A stretch of DNA of 64,000 nucleotides from assembly GCA_949358305.1 (NCBI GenBank), contig OX442318.1, positions 15,730,517 to 15,794,516 of the forward strand. The letters run 5' to 3'. Shown here piece after piece: positions 10,604 to 21,161 of the stretch. A program made the position numbers and the translations under genes. Below the pieces are notes generated by a model that saw nothing but the letters and a program-made list of their open reading frames with translations, made no database searches and had not been told where the DNA came from. Origin of the DNA: Strigamia acuminata. Lineage: Eukaryota; Arthropoda; Chilopoda; Geophilomorpha; Linotaeniidae. Within the stretch, counting starts at the first letter, position 1; each line of letters begins with the position of its first letter.

Positions 10604-13600
10604 CTATCGCAAACTACTGTAAAAATGTTGACATAAATATCGAATGCGGGCGGGCGAGAAAAATTTTGTGAAGATGTCCGCAGGGTTTAATTCACCTGAA
10701 ACTTTCCTCAAAACAAAAACACCCTCATTTAGCCAATCCCGCAGGAAAAAGAATTTCACGTCAATGTGCTTTGTCCTCCGATTCTCTATATCGTTGCGGG
10801 TGAAAAAAATCGTCGACAGAGAATCAGAGAACATGGTTGGGGCCGGAAGTTGAAAAATCCGGGTCCGCTCAATCGCACCATGAAGCCAGACAATTTCCTT
10901 TGCACCGTCCAAAAGCGCTAGGAATTCCGCTTCCATAATGGACAAGGCGCAATAGCGTTGCTTACAGCAACCCCAGGAAATGGGAACCCCGAACACCGAA
11001 ATTGTATAACCTCCGAAGCTCTTTCTTGTATCTCGATCTGAGATCCAAGAAGCATCGGAGTGCCCCGATAGAATATCTCCAGTGACCGCGGAAAGCTGAA
11101 TTGAATATTCCCGCGTATTCTTCACATACTGGAGGATCTGTAGCAAAAGGGCCACGTGCCTTCCAGTGAAACACGTGTTATATTGCGACATAAGAATAAC
11201 TGGAAAGAGGATATCGGGACGCGTTCGAGAAGCTAGAAAGAGCAGAGACCCAATAAGAGACCGATATGGGAATTCATCATCCCTCAAAACACGTTCACCA
11301 TCTCTAGCACAATTGACCATCGTGCCTACGGCAATCGGGACTTTGCACAAATGCTCGGAGGAAATTCCGTAGTCCTCAGCAATTCTATCAATGTAATCTC
11401 GCTGATGGATGCAGATTTTACCACCATCGCGATCAAATTGAACGCCCAACAACTTTGATACCGGACCTAAATCTGTTATTGTGAAAATTGCACGAAGGGC
11501 CTTAACAGTTCGATCACGCGGATCTTGTCCTTTGGTGAAAAGTACCATGTCATCAACATAAACAAGGATGACAGCATCATAAGTGTTGGAAATAAATACG
11601 CCATTAATCCCAAGAAGCTTGTGGAAATTAATCCCTAGCAAAGCCTCAACTAGGCGGAAATTCCATTGCCGTCCGCTCTGATGAAGGCCGTAAAGGGCCT
11701 TATGAAGCCTCCATACCTTACCGGCATTCTGAGGAGTTTCCCAGCCCTTAGGAATTCTCATGAAGATAGCTTCATCTAAGTTGCCATATAAATAAGCACC
11801 CTTGACATCGAGATGTGCATCTAGCCAGCCTAAAACGACTACTAGAAGCACGAAAAACAGGCGTATAAGCACATAGTTAACCACGGGACTGAAAACCTCG
11901 GAATAGTCGACTCCGAACTTTTGGCTAAAGCCCTGGGCAACCAACATCGCTCTAAAACGGCGCACGACGCCTTCTGCATCGCGCTTGATGTAGTAAACCC
12001 ATTTATTCCCCACAATGTTCACATTAGAAGGAGGTTTCTCAACCTCTTCGTAAACACCTCGCTCACGGAAGAGTGAAAGCTCTTCCTCCATGGCTTTCTG
12101 CCAATGGACACGGTCGGGACTTGCAATAGCTTCCTTATAGGTGCGAGGAACCTGGGCAAATAAGGAGTGCGCGTACCGTGGTGTAGCAGAATAGCAATCC
12201 CCTAATGCTTCATCTTCTGAAGCCGTAGGACTAGGAAGAGGAAAAGCAGTTGGATCTGCCGGAGGGGGATCAACCGTGCAAACAGGCACGTTCCGGGTGC
12301 AAAAGTCAAAATTATCCCGGTCATATGCTAATCGATGATCTGCGCAATATTGCGCAACGTCAACATGACTCCGTAATCTGGTATGATCCGGGGGATAAAA
12401 ATACACATCAGTGTTTCCCATAGTCGCACCAGACTGCCGAATCACCTCGGAGCGAGTCCACTTGCCCCCCACAGCCGAAGTAGAAGGCTGAGGCTGATTT
12501 AGTGGCGAGGCAATAGTAGGTGGTGTAGGCAACGGATGCGCTTGCGCCGAAGGTCGAGTAACCACAGGCGGTGGAGGAGGAGGATAAGAAGGTGGAGGAG
12601 GATAAGAAAGCGGAGGAAGATTGGGGGGACGTTGAGGAGGAGGTGGAGGAAGAGGTGGATCGGAATCGAAATCCGAATCTAATGTCACCGATATAGCTCC
12701 CTCATCAGTTACCTCAGTACCCTCATAAAAACGAGGATGTCCCCACATGCAGTTTTCATCAAAACGAACATGCTTTGACTCAAACACTGCACGGCGCTTC
12801 GGGCACCACACGCGATAACCTCGCGTGCGCAAAGCATAGCCAACAACTACACCCGTCCAGGCTCGAGACTCGAATTTTGAACCACGGACCTGTTGTGGTA
12901 TGTGCACGAAACACCTTGACCCAATCACTTTTAAGTGCTTGAGTGGAACAGCCTTATTGTACCACAGACAATAGGGGATAAGGTTGTTCAGAGATTTATG
13001 TGGAAAGCGATTCTTGAGATAAATCATTGAAACCGCGAGCTCAGCCCACAATTCTCGAGGCAAAGACGTCATCAAAAACAAGGAACGCACGCCTTCAAAT
13101 AAGGTGCGGTTAAGGCGTTCCGCAACGCCATTCTGCTCAGGTGTATAAACATTCGTGCGCTGTGCCTTGATGCCACGCTGGAGCAAGAAATTTTCGAAAT
13201 TTTTAGAGCAAAATTCCATCCCGTTATCGGTTCTGACTGCTTTAATGCAGCCAGCCCCCCATAATGTTTCCATCCGAGCATGGAAAAGTTTAAAAACTTC
13301 AAAAACTTCCCCCTTCGTTTTCATAGGGACAACAAAGGAATAGCGAGAAAAGTCATCCACGATCGTTAATAAATAACGAGCGCCACCCACGGAAGTAGTT
13401 GGGGAATTTCCCCAAACGTCCATATGGATTAAATCCAAAGGCTTCTTACTGGAAATTCTATTCTTTGCACTCGGAAACGAGGCTCGGGTGGATTTAGAAC
13501 GAGCACACACGGCACATGCCGGAAATGCGGAAGTCGAAATATCGATTCCGGAAGCATTCGGAGATTTCGCTAAAAAGTGTAAACCTTCGGTATTAAAATG

Positions 13601-15085
13601 CCCAAATCTCCGGTGCCAAAGCTCTAAATCGGATAACTTCCCCTTCGGGGGTTTACAAGGAGGGGATAAAGCAGGTTCCTCGGCAAAAGTGACATGCCGA
13701 GCAGGCTTTATAGTCTGCGCAGAGAGGACCGGCTTGACCACTGAGGTGGCCGTAAGCGCAGGAAGCGGCGCAGATGTAGAATCTGCGGGCAAGACATGCT
13801 GAAGGGAATATAAATCATCCTTCAGTTTGGCATGCAAAAGAAATTGTTTGGCTTTGTCGGACGGATCAAAAATGGTCATTAAACCATTTGAAGCCACAAA
13901 ATGTAGTCCGGCGCGATCAATTTTTGACAAACTGACTAAATTACGCGAAAAAGCGGGGGCATGAAGAACATTATGCATTGTGACGGGAAATTCTCCTTTC
14001 GCGCCACCACGACCAATCCGCAAAACCACGTCACCTATACCATCAACTCGTGAACGGCCTTCACCCAAAATGATGAAATAATTCGAAACGGGCTTGTACG
14101 TCGAAAAAGAATCACGACGGCAACACACGTGATCAGATGAACCCGAATCAATTAGCCATTCCAAAGACGAAGTCGATGCGACGTTGGATTCTGACCGTGC
14201 AAAGAAACCTAAACCGGACCTTGCACTTGAAACACTTTGAGCACTCGGGGCAGGTGGTGTTGCATTACCGCGTCCACTTTTGCGGTTCCGAGACGAAGAT
14301 CGGCGACCACGATTGGTAGACGAGTTGGAAGAGGCAACGCCCTGGACTCGAGGTTTGGGGCACTTGTTCGCATAGTGTCCCATTTCCTTGCAATTAAAGC
14401 ACTGAATTTGTGACAAGGGCTTGAAAACTCTCGTCGGTGCACTCGAAGACGAACTCGCTGACTGTAAACTAGTCGATGACCCCGAATCTGCATTCTTCAT
14501 CTTCAAACGATTAAATTCGGAGAGAAGATGGTCGGAGACTCCCTTTAATGTGAAATCCGCTTTGGACCAATGGTAAATTGTTTGCACGGTCGCCTCGTAT
14601 GAATCCGGTAACAAATCCAAAAGTTGATAAGCGACATCCGAATCTGAAAATGTAACTTCCAAGTCCTTTAAAACTGCACGGGCTTTGGTGACACGGCTAA
14701 TGAAAACTGACATGTCTTCATTCGGAAGTAAACGCATCATCAGGAAATCTCGGCGGAGTTTAGCAATTCGGGCAAGAGAAGTCGGCTGAAATGTCGCTTT
14801 CAAGGCTACCCAGGCGTCACGTGCGGAGTCCGCAGCAAGAACAATGTCCTGATATTGGGACTCGACAAACAAGCCAAGCAAGGCTTTTGCACGCTTTGAA
14901 CGGTCGTCGTGAAGCTGTTTTCGAGGCTGATTCCAGGCTTCGTCTCTGACCGGAGGATTCTCTGAGATGAAATCATCTACTCCTTTTTCCAAGAGCAAAA
15001 ATTGGATATTTCGGGACCAAGATTCGTAGTTATCAGAGTTCAGTCGTGGAATTGAAAATTGGTGAGATTTGCCGGAATCCGCCAT
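10604..15085 (-). CDS. Copia-1 Gag-Pol polyprotein (1493 aa) with embedded MBD
   Basis: One frame encodes all retrotransposition functions. Residues 1-200 are a UBN2-type copia Gag. A CCHC zinc knuckle uses C229, C232, H237 and C242. Protease has D313-S-G. Integrase has the HHCC finger (H491, H496, C524, C527) and the catalytic triad D556, D620, E656 with D,D35E spacing. A proline-rich linker (about 810-860) precedes an MBD (about 872-935). Reverse transcriptase has D1093 and YVDD at 1176-1179. RNase H has D1344, E1385 and D1421, and the usual TKHID signature follows. The start has a good context (GTCATGG) and the stop is TAG. No frameshift or missing catalytic residue was seen. Gag and Pol share one frame, so any excess of Gag must arise by processing or splicing. 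Activity is inferred only. Confidence 0.96.
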   Translation of the reverse strand: MADSGKSHQFSIPRLNSDNYESWSRNIQFLLLEKGVDDFISENPPVRDEAWNQPRKQLHDDRSKRAKALLGLFVESQYQDIVLAADSARDAWVALKATFQPTSLARIAKLRRDFLMMRLLPNEDMSVFISRVTKARAVLKDLEVTFSDSDVAYQLLDLLPDSYEATVQTIYHWSKADFTLKGVSDHLLSEFNRLKMKNADSGSSTSLQSASSSSSAPTRVFKPLSQIQCFNCKEMGHYANKCPKPRVQGVASSNSSTNRGRRSSSRNRKSGRGNATPPAPSAQSVSSARSGLGFFARSESNVASTSSLEWLIDSGSSDHVCCRRDSFSTYKPVSNYFIILGEGRSRVDGIGDVVLRIGRGGAKGEFPVTMHNVLHAPAFSRNLVSLSKIDRAGLHFVASNGLMTIFDPSDKAKQFLLHAKLKDDLYSLQHVLPADSTSAPLPALTATSVVKPVLSAQTIKPARHVTFAEEPALSPPCKPPKGKLSDLELWHRRFGHFNTEGLHFLAKSPNASGIDISTSAFPACAVCARSKSTRASFPSAKNRISSKKPLDLIHMDVWGNSPTTSVGGARYLLTIVDDFSRYSFVVPMKTKGEVFEVFKLFHARMETLWGAGCIKAVRTDNGMEFCSKNFENFLLQRGIKAQRTNVYTPEQNGVAERLNRTLFEGVRSLFLMTSLPRELWAELAVSMIYLKNRFPHKSLNNLIPYCLWYNKAVPLKHLKVIGSRCFVHIPQQVRGSKFESRAWTGVVVGYALRTRGYRVWCPKRRAVFESKHVRFDENCMWGHPRFYEGTEVTDEGAISVTLDSDFDSDPPLPPPPPQRPPNLPPLSYPPPPSYPPPPPPVVTRPSAQAHPLPTPPTIASPLNQPQPSTSAVGGKWTRSEVIRQSGATMGNTDVYFYPPDHTRLRSHVDVAQYCADHRLAYDRDNFDFCTRNVPVCTVDPPPADPTAFPLPSPTASEDEALGDCYSATPRYAHSLFAQVPRTYKEAIASPDRVHWQKAMEEELSLFRERGVYEEVEKPPSNVNIVGNKWVYYIKRDAEGVVRRFRAMLVAQGFSQKFGVDYSEVFSPVVNYVLIRLFFVLLVVVLGWLDAHLDVKGAYLYGNLDEAIFMRIPKGWETPQNAGKVWRLHKALYGLHQSGRQWNFRLVEALLGINFHKLLGINGVFISNTYDAVILVYVDDMVLFTKGQDPRDRTVKALRAIFTITDLGPVSKLLGVQFDRDGGKICIHQRDYIDRIAEDYGISSEHLCKVPIAVGTMVNCARDGERVLRDDEFPYRSLIGSLLFLASRTRPDILFPVILMSQYNTCFTGRHVALLLQILQYVKNTREYSIQLSAVTGDILSGHSDASWISDRDTRKSFGGYTISVFGVPISWGCCKQRYCALSIMEAEFLALLDGAKEIVWLHGAIERTRIFQLPAPTMFSDSLSTIFFTRNDIENRRTKHIDVKFFFLRDWLNEGVFVLRKVSGELNPADIFTKFFSPARIRYLCQHFYSSLR
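12281..12472 (-). other. MBD region of the copia-1 polyprotein (residues ~872-935)
   Basis: The segment between integrase and reverse transcriptase follows the methyl-CpG-binding domain pattern W...R-x-SG...DVY...LRS...FDF. W876, R883, D893, Y895 and R905 occupy the places of MeCP2 W104, R111, D121, Y123 and R133 with exactly the same spacing (7, 10, 2 and 10 residues). These include the residues that contact methylated CpG in MeCP2. The domain is therefore likely to be able to bind methyl-CpG, although this needs a binding test. Location after integrase suits a targeting role, like the chromodomain of some Ty3/gypsy elements. Confidence 0.88.
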
Positions 15086-16389
15086 GACGATATAAGTGAG
15101 CGGTTCTGCGAAAAGTTTGGTCGAGGTGACAGGAGAACGCGCGGTATCGTTGTTCGAGGCGGAAAACCAGAATTGGACTATTCAGGTTGCTAGCCAACCC
15201 AACTAAACAGTGGCCGTTTAGGAGTTGTCGGGAAATAATGGCCCTATGGCCCCCGGATACTCCACTGTCGGGCACGGCAAATTAATACAACGGTCAAAGT
15301 GCAATGACCGAGGCAAAGATTTGTATCTGTTAGGGCAATTAAATCCACTAACAAATACAAATCCAGGATCCTACACCAGGTCCCTACCAAAAACCTTAAT
15401 CTTATACAAAGTTTCACGAAACTTAATATTTAACAAAGTTTCATGAAAAAAAATGAGGAGAATCTGGTAGAATCTCTTGGAAAACTCGATCAAAACTTCT
15501 TGAAAATCTCTGCAAATTGGTTGGCAAACTTCTGCCACTTCGTGTCTGATTTCACACGGAAATCCACGCAAAAATCGACGTAACCTGACGAAATCTGCAA
15601 AAATAAACACGAAAAAGTACATGAGAATTCAATTCAATGTTTAAAATCTTCAAAGATCTTCGAAAATCGACGACAATCTTGAAAAAAAACAGTCACAAAA
15701 TGCGTCTGCTGCTCTCGTGTTCGTAATCGACGTAACGGACACAAAAAAAATTTGAAACAAATCCCAAAGTACTCACAACACTTGTAGAAACAAGTGGAAT
15801 AATCCAGTAATCCCTGGCACAACACAGTATCGACGAAAAAGCACTAAATTCGATGAAAAGCACGTTAAAATTCGGCGAGAAGATCCTCGTGAAGCGCACG
15901 GGTATATGGCGCAAAAATAACGAAAATCGGCCCGAAAAACGTGGAAAACATGATGAAAAGTACTCACAATCGTGTGTATAAGACGTACACTGCTAAACAC
16001 AAGCAGATACTGGATGGCACAGTCAAAAACTCGATGAAATACGCGAAAATCGTCGGCGAAAATCACTCGGAATTTGGTGCATCGCGATCGGGCGAATCTG
16101 CGGCGATCATCGGCGAAAATTCACGGAAATCCATCAGGAAAAGTACCCACGATCCTTCTACAAGCTCAGGACAGTACCCACGAAAATTTGCAGCGTTCAA
16201 ATCCGTTGCAAATTGCAGAAAAAGCATCAAAATCGTCGGGTGAGCAGGCATGAAGAAACGAGGTCGGCCATTTTGCCAGGAGCGAGTAATCGATCAGCAG
16301 GATAAGATGAACGAAAATTCATGGAATTTTGACAAAAACTTGGCCAAAATTCAACATGAACAACTCACAGTGATGGAATGAACTCTAAT
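15086..16389 (-). other. Copia-1 5' leader
   Basis: About 1.3 kb between primer site and Gag start, long for a copia element. No convincing frame. It holds degenerate repeats with AGTACTCAC or AGTACCCAC on the plus strand. Read in the element's direction, three of them give GTGAGT (plus-strand positions 15771-15776, 15962-15967 and 16363-16368), resembling splice donors. It probably contains packaging signals, which I cannot place. Confidence 0.6.
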
Positions 16390-16401
16390 CCTCTGCTACC
16401 A
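16390..16401 (-). other. Copia-1 primer-binding site
   Basis: The minus strand reads TGGTAGCAGAGG immediately after the 5' LTR. It is complementary over 12 nt to the CCTCTGCTACCA end of animal initiator tRNA-Met. Plant elements usually carry TGGTATCAGAGC instead. Confidence 0.9.
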
Positions 16402-16662
16402 TGTTGAAAGTATGGATTGATGAACAAATTCCAGGCCAAAAGTGAGTAAAAGAACAAGATTTAATCATCTCATGCAAGCATGAGAACAAGTAAAAACAAC
16501 AGTTGCCAAGCAGTTAAAAAACAACTCCAACTACGGTAACCCAATTGATACATCAATGTTTACATGATAATAAACTATAAAATCATAAATAATTACAAAT
16601 CAAACATGTGTAACATCAATAATCAATTGCATATCACAAATCTCGGAGAACAAAAGCCAACA
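16402..16662 (-). repeat. Copia-1 5' LTR
   Basis: 261 bp, the upstream LTR in element orientation, directly followed by the primer-binding site. An AT-rich stretch with TTTATAG on the minus strand may serve the promoter, but I cannot place a start site. Confidence 0.95.
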
Positions 16663-16667
16663 ATTTT
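16663..16667. other. Target-site duplication ATTTT (copia-1, right)
   Basis: Second copy of the 5-bp duplication. The minisatellite resumes directly after it. Confidence 0.9.
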
Positions 16668-17331
16668 TTCGATTCACGCCGTAACGGCCCGTTAACGGCC
16701 CGTTAACGGCCCGTCAACGGCCCGTCAACGGCCCGCAACGGCCCGCACGGGCCGTTAACGGGCCGTCGACGATCCCGTCACGATCCCGCAACGGCCCGCA
16801 CGGGCCGTTAACGGGCCGCCGACGGTCCCGTCACGGTCCCGTCACGGCGCGTGCGGGCCGTTAACGGGCCGCCGACAGTCCCGTCACGATCCCGTCACGG
16901 CCTTCGTTCCCGGACTTCGGCTCGCCGACGGCCCGTACGACCTCACGCGGGCCGTTAACGGGCCGTTAACGGGCCGTTAACGGCCCGTTAACGGCCCGTT
17001 AACGGCGTAAAACCAAAAACAGGATTCGAGATTAATGTCTATGAATGTTGTACGCGTTTTCACGTACGTGTTGTCGGTTGTTGATTTTTTCGATTTACGC
17101 CGTTAACGGCCCGTTAACGGCCCGTTAACGGCCCGTCAACGGCCCGCATGGAGTCGTACGGGCCGTTAACGGGCCGCCGACGGTCCCGTCACGGTCCCGT
17201 CACGGCGCGTGCGGGCCGTTAACGGGCCGCCAACGGTCCCGTCACGATCCCGTCACGGCCCGTGCGGGCCGTTAACGGGCCGCCGACGGTCCCGTCACGA
17301 TCCCGTAACGGCCCGTTACGGCCAAGGGCCG
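16668..17331. repeat. Minisatellite core, copy 3, second part
   Basis: It resumes at TTCGATTCACGCC exactly where the island at 10195 was interrupted, and contains one more island at about 17006. Confidence 0.92.
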
Positions 17332-17697
17332 TAACGGGATAACTGAGAGAGTCGGGTGCGAGACCACGTGACCCGGAGTGTGGTTTTTGGGGGCGAGGGC
17401 CGTCCTCCGACCGCGCCGTGACGCGCCCCGGGTCGGATCAAGAGGCGACCCGGTCGGAAACCGAACCTCGGGGTTCCTCGGGGCGTGGTTTTTTGGGGAC
17501 GGGGGGAGGGGGGGATTGGGTCGCGTGCTCCGACCGCGCCGCAACGCGCCGTGGGTCGGTCACCAACCTTTGTCAATATTTTATAAATTTCCACGGAATT
17601 TCAACAATGTTTTACATAAGTCCGTCAAATCGGGCAGAAATATCCCGTACAATGTCGCTGCAATTCTGTGGAAATTTATCAGATATTGACAAAATTC
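17332..17697 (-). repeat. Foldback right arm (copy 3)
   Basis: Same as 2240-2605. It follows the second half of the core split by copia-1. Confidence 0.85.
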
Positions 17698-18827
17698 GGT
17701 GACGGGCGGAAGGGCGATTCCCGGGCGGAAGAGAGAGAGAGAGAGAGAAAGGGGGGACGGCCGGCGCCTACGCCGACGGGGCGCGGAGGGCGAGTGCACT
17801 GTTCACGCATGTGGGCGCGTGTGGACGCTCGATTTACTGGCGCGTTGGACAAGTCAAAAAAAATTTCCCAATGTCTGACAAAAATTCCATCGAATCACGG
17901 CAATATTTGACAACACTTGCACAGATTTTTAGCAACATTCACCGGCGAGGTCGTTGATGAACTCGCTTTACCCCGATGAATCTCGCGCGACAACAACCCT
18001 GCGAAAATACCAAATCTCGTACGAATAATAAACACGGCGCAAACCGCACAAAAATCCACGACATAAAATCGAATGTCGTCTATCGGCACTCTCAGCATTC
18101 CCCCGGACATTTTCCGGAAGAGTTTGGTCCGGCCGGAATCCGAGGAATAGTCACTCCCAAAGTGCGGATTTTGCGGGTGCACTCGCTTCCGAAGGATAGG
18201 CAAAGCAGGCGTGCGGACGCGACGCCCGGACGCGGCCGGACGGGGACCAGTCGGCGCTTAACCTTGGGGTATGTGTGCGGATTTTGTCGGGGGCGAAAGG
18301 GTCCCGCTTTTTAACATTACGGCGGCCTATACGTTGTTTCGTTGATCGCGACTGTGATGCGGAATTTGCGGATGTTGTTTTGGCCGAGTAGTTCGTGCGA
18401 CCGAGCGCGTTTTGTTCGTTGCTTTTCGGTGTTCGGTGGGTTTTGTGACCGGTCAAGGGTTTCGCTAAAACGTGGTTTTTGTGACGGGAGGGAGGGGGGA
18501 TCGGTTCATGTGCTCCGAACGCGCCGAGACGCGCCGTGACTTGGGCCAAAAACGACCCGGTCGGAAACCGGGTCCCGGGCTTCGTCGAGGCGTGGTTTTT
18601 GAGAACGGGGGGAGGGGGGGATCGGGTCGCGTGCTCCGAAAGCGCCGCGACGCGCCGTGACTTGGGCCAAAAACGACCCGGTCGGAAACCGGGTCCCGGG
18701 CTTCGTCGAGGCGTGGTCCCGATCGGGACAAACTCTTCCGGAAAATGTCCGGTGGAATGTTGAGAGTGTCGATGGACGACGTTCGAGTTTATATCGTAAG
18801 TAAGTAAGTATCTGACAAAACTTGCAC
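17698..18827. repeat. Spacer module, copy 3
   Basis: Same as 2606-3735 with a private C to A change near 18536. No gene seen. Confidence 0.85.
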
Positions 18828-19210
18828 AGAATTTTGTCAACATTTGATAAATTTCCACAGAATTTAACGTTGTTTTGCTAAAACCTGCGGAAACGTGTCT
18901 AGTCGGGCAGAAACGTCTCGTAAAATGTTGCTGAAATTCCGTGGAAATTTGTCAAAAATTGACAAAAGTTGGTGACCGACCCACATCGCGTTGCGGCGCG
19001 GTCGGAGCACGCGACCCGATCCCCCCCCCCCCCCCCTCCCCCCGTCCCCAAAAAACCACGCCTCGAGGAACCCCGAGGTTCGGTTTCCGACCGGGTCGCC
19101 TCTTGATCCGACTCGGGGCGCGTCACGGCGCGGTCGGAGGACGGCCCTCGCCCCCAAAAACCACACTCCGGGTCACGTGGTCTCGCACTCGACTTTTTCA
19201 GTTTTCCCGT
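18828..19210 (+). repeat. Foldback left arm (copy 4)
   Basis: Same arm as at 3736-4117 with one extra C in the poly-C tract. Confidence 0.85.
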
Positions 19211-19711
19211 TTTCGGCCCGTTACGGCCAAGGACCGTAACGGGTCGAAAACGGGCCGCAACGGGTCGAAAACGGCCGCAACGGGTCGAAAACGGCCCGCA
19301 CGGGCCGTTAACGGGCCGCCGACGGTCCCGTCACAATCCCGTAACGGCTCGCACGGGCCGTTAACGGGCCGCCGACGGTCCCGTCACGATCCCGTCACGG
19401 CCCGTGCGGGCCGTTAACGGGCTGCCGACGGTCCCGTCACGATCCCGTCACGGCTCGTGCGGGCCGTTAACGGGCCGCCGACGGTCCCGTCACGATCCCG
19501 TCACGGCCCGTGCGGGCCGTTAACGGGCCGCCGACGGTCCCGTCACGATCCCGTCAACGGCCCGCATGGAGTCGTACGGGCCGTTAACGGGCTGCCGACG
19601 GTCCCGTCACGATCCCGTCACGGCTCGTGCGGGCCGTTAACGGGCCGCCGACAGTCCCGTCACGATCCCGTCACGGCCTGTGCGGGCCGTTAACGGGCCG
19701 TTAACGGGCCG
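19211..19711. repeat. Minisatellite core, copy 4, first part
   Basis: The standard start of a core up to the copia-2 target site in GGGCCGTTAAC. No AT-richer island is reached before the insertion. Confidence 0.92.
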
Positions 19712-19716
19712 TTAAC
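19712..19716. other. Target-site duplication TTAAC (copia-2, left)
   Basis: Matches 26916-26920. Confidence 0.9.
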
Positions 19717-20252
19717 TGTTGGTCAAAAGACCATTTTGTATCGATGAATACATTTGTTATTTCCTAGTTTTCCCTTTGTGTTTAGGTATACAGCGCATCT
19801 TTGTTATTATTTAATTGATTTCGATGTTACCATTCGTTTTGCGCTGTCCCGTATGTAATTCCATACTTTTATCACTTTATGCTAGGATTTGTCCTATTAT
19901 CAAATGATTTGTTCAAACTTAATGTAAATTCCCGGCACTAGGTGCCACTACCCATTGCTTTTTCATCCAAGATGGCGTCATACACAGCCGTGTATGACTT
20001 AGCTGCTTTCCCACCTGTTTGGATACCTATTTGTAATGTATTACTATTTAATTAAACCGTTTTTATTGTTTTACTCATTGTGTTTGATTTAAAGCACCTT
20101 TAGTGCTTCTTGCTAGCGCATATAAGCGGCATTAGGCCGCGCGCATTTCCGAAACGATACGCGTCGTATCGTTAACGTCTGTGCGGGTCGCACAGCGCCA
20201 ATTCACGCTTTCAATCGGTTTACACCGATATTTTGCGCATTCTCTGCCTACA
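19717..20252 (+). repeat. Copia-2 5' LTR
   Basis: 536 bp. A 9-bp hairpin with loop AGCC lies at 19977-19998. A TATAAG box at 20121-20126 is followed about 30 bp later by a perfect 9-bp inverted repeat (20153-20173), then hairpins at 20179-20195 (7 bp, loop GGT) and 20214-20229 (6 bp). Transcription probably starts near 20150, so these hairpins would be at the 5' end of the RNA. Confidence 0.95.
20121..20126 (+). promoter_or_regulatory. Copia-2 LTR TATA-like box
   Basis: TATAAG in the 5' LTR, placed correctly for starts just before the hairpin series. Confidence 0.5.
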
Positions 20253-20253
20253 T

Positions 20254-20265
20254 TGGTAGCAGAGG
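20254..20265 (+). other. Copia-2 primer-binding site
   Basis: TGGTAGCAGAGG begins 2 bp after the LTR and is complementary to the 3' end of animal initiator tRNA-Met. CTCTGC at the LTR end can pair with GCAGAG of this site, forming a U5-PBS stem. Confidence 0.9.
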
Positions 20266-21161
20266 ATGGTTGTTGGTTAAACAACCACTCCATTCGCCTA
20301 ATTTATCGACTTTTTTTCGCGAAATTCGCGAATTTGCGCCGATATTTTTATTTTCAGATTTTCGGCGGCCATTTTGTCTCGATTTTCGTCTCGCCTGCGA
20401 CGCCGACGTTTTATCGACGTTCACAGACGACCAGGGTCGTCACTCACACCATTATTTGTCTAATTTTCTCCGAAATTCCGCGGGATTCGCGAATTTCGAG
20501 AGAAATTCTTTCTTTTTGCAGATTTCACGTCGATTTTCGCTTCGCCAACGTCGAAGCGACGTTTTTCAACGAGAAACGGATCGAATTCCGCTGTGTATAC
20601 CCCGGCGTATGCACAGTATCGTCGATCTATTATTTTCCGGACGAAGAGCCTCGATTTATCGAGAAGAAATTCGGATTTTTCAATCCGAATTTGCGCTTTT
20701 TCCAGTTTTTCGAGAAAACTGCGCCGTGCCTTCATTTGCACGAGGATCGCAACCGCGATCGATTCACCTATTTCTCCTTCTGTCGAAATACTATTGTTAA
20801 TTTTAAGATATTATTAAGGCTTTTGGGGGTTCCTTTAGAATCGTGTTTGCCCTTGGATCGAGTCCGGTCAAGCTTACACGTATTCTCCGGTTGTGCTTGT
20901 CGTGGTACAAGTGAGGTTTCCCGCGGCTCCAGGAAGCCGATCGGACCCTCTCAGACTGGCAACCGGAGGTTATTTGATTCCTTCAGAAGGAATTGCCCAA
21001 TTTGTGGTTTTTCGCCTCGAACACCGAGGGAACCGTGCAGTGAAGTGCTCCGAATTGTGAAAATTGTGAAAAGTGCTCCAATCTTGTGCGACATTTCAGC
21101 GCCTCTCTCTGAGTCAGTGTGATTTTCGCGTTGTGTTACGCTCTTCGCGAATCGATCTACG
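20266..21161 (+). other. Copia-2 5' leader with a long open frame
   Basis: About 0.9 kb before Gag. A 313-codon frame (20181-21122) begins inside the LTR and ends 39 nt before the Gag ATG. Its product is rich in Phe, Arg and Ser and resembles nothing I know. The DNA has TTTTCG- and GCGAATTT-rich repeats that avoid stops, so I favour untranslated leader over a gene. Confidence 0.55.

Larger units (their letters stand above)
10276..16662 (-). mobile_element. Copia-1: complete Ty1/copia LTR retrotransposon with an MBD
   Basis: A full-length element of 6387 bp in reverse orientation. The 261-bp LTRs begin TGTTG and end CA, and appear identical. The 5-bp target duplication ATTTT lies at 10271-10275 and 16663-16667. 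The primer-binding site, polypurine tract and a single uninterrupted Gag-Pol frame are all present. The domain order protease, integrase, reverse transcriptase, RNase H defines Ty1/copia. Identical LTRs and the open frame suggest a recent and possibly still competent insertion. It interrupts an AT-richer island of the minisatellite. Confidence 0.97.
7869..19026. repeat. GC array copy 3, interrupted by copia-1
   Basis: Same order of parts, but the core is longer (8052-10270 plus 16668-17331) and is split by copia-1. The tract that ends it has 16 C (19021-19036). The spacer carries a private C to A change near 18536. Confidence 0.88.

Noticed and set aside
13488-13802. Antisense frames inside the copia Gag-Pol genes (for example 13488-13802 and 23674-24435)
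   Set aside because: They are shadows of the polyprotein frames with no domain of their own.
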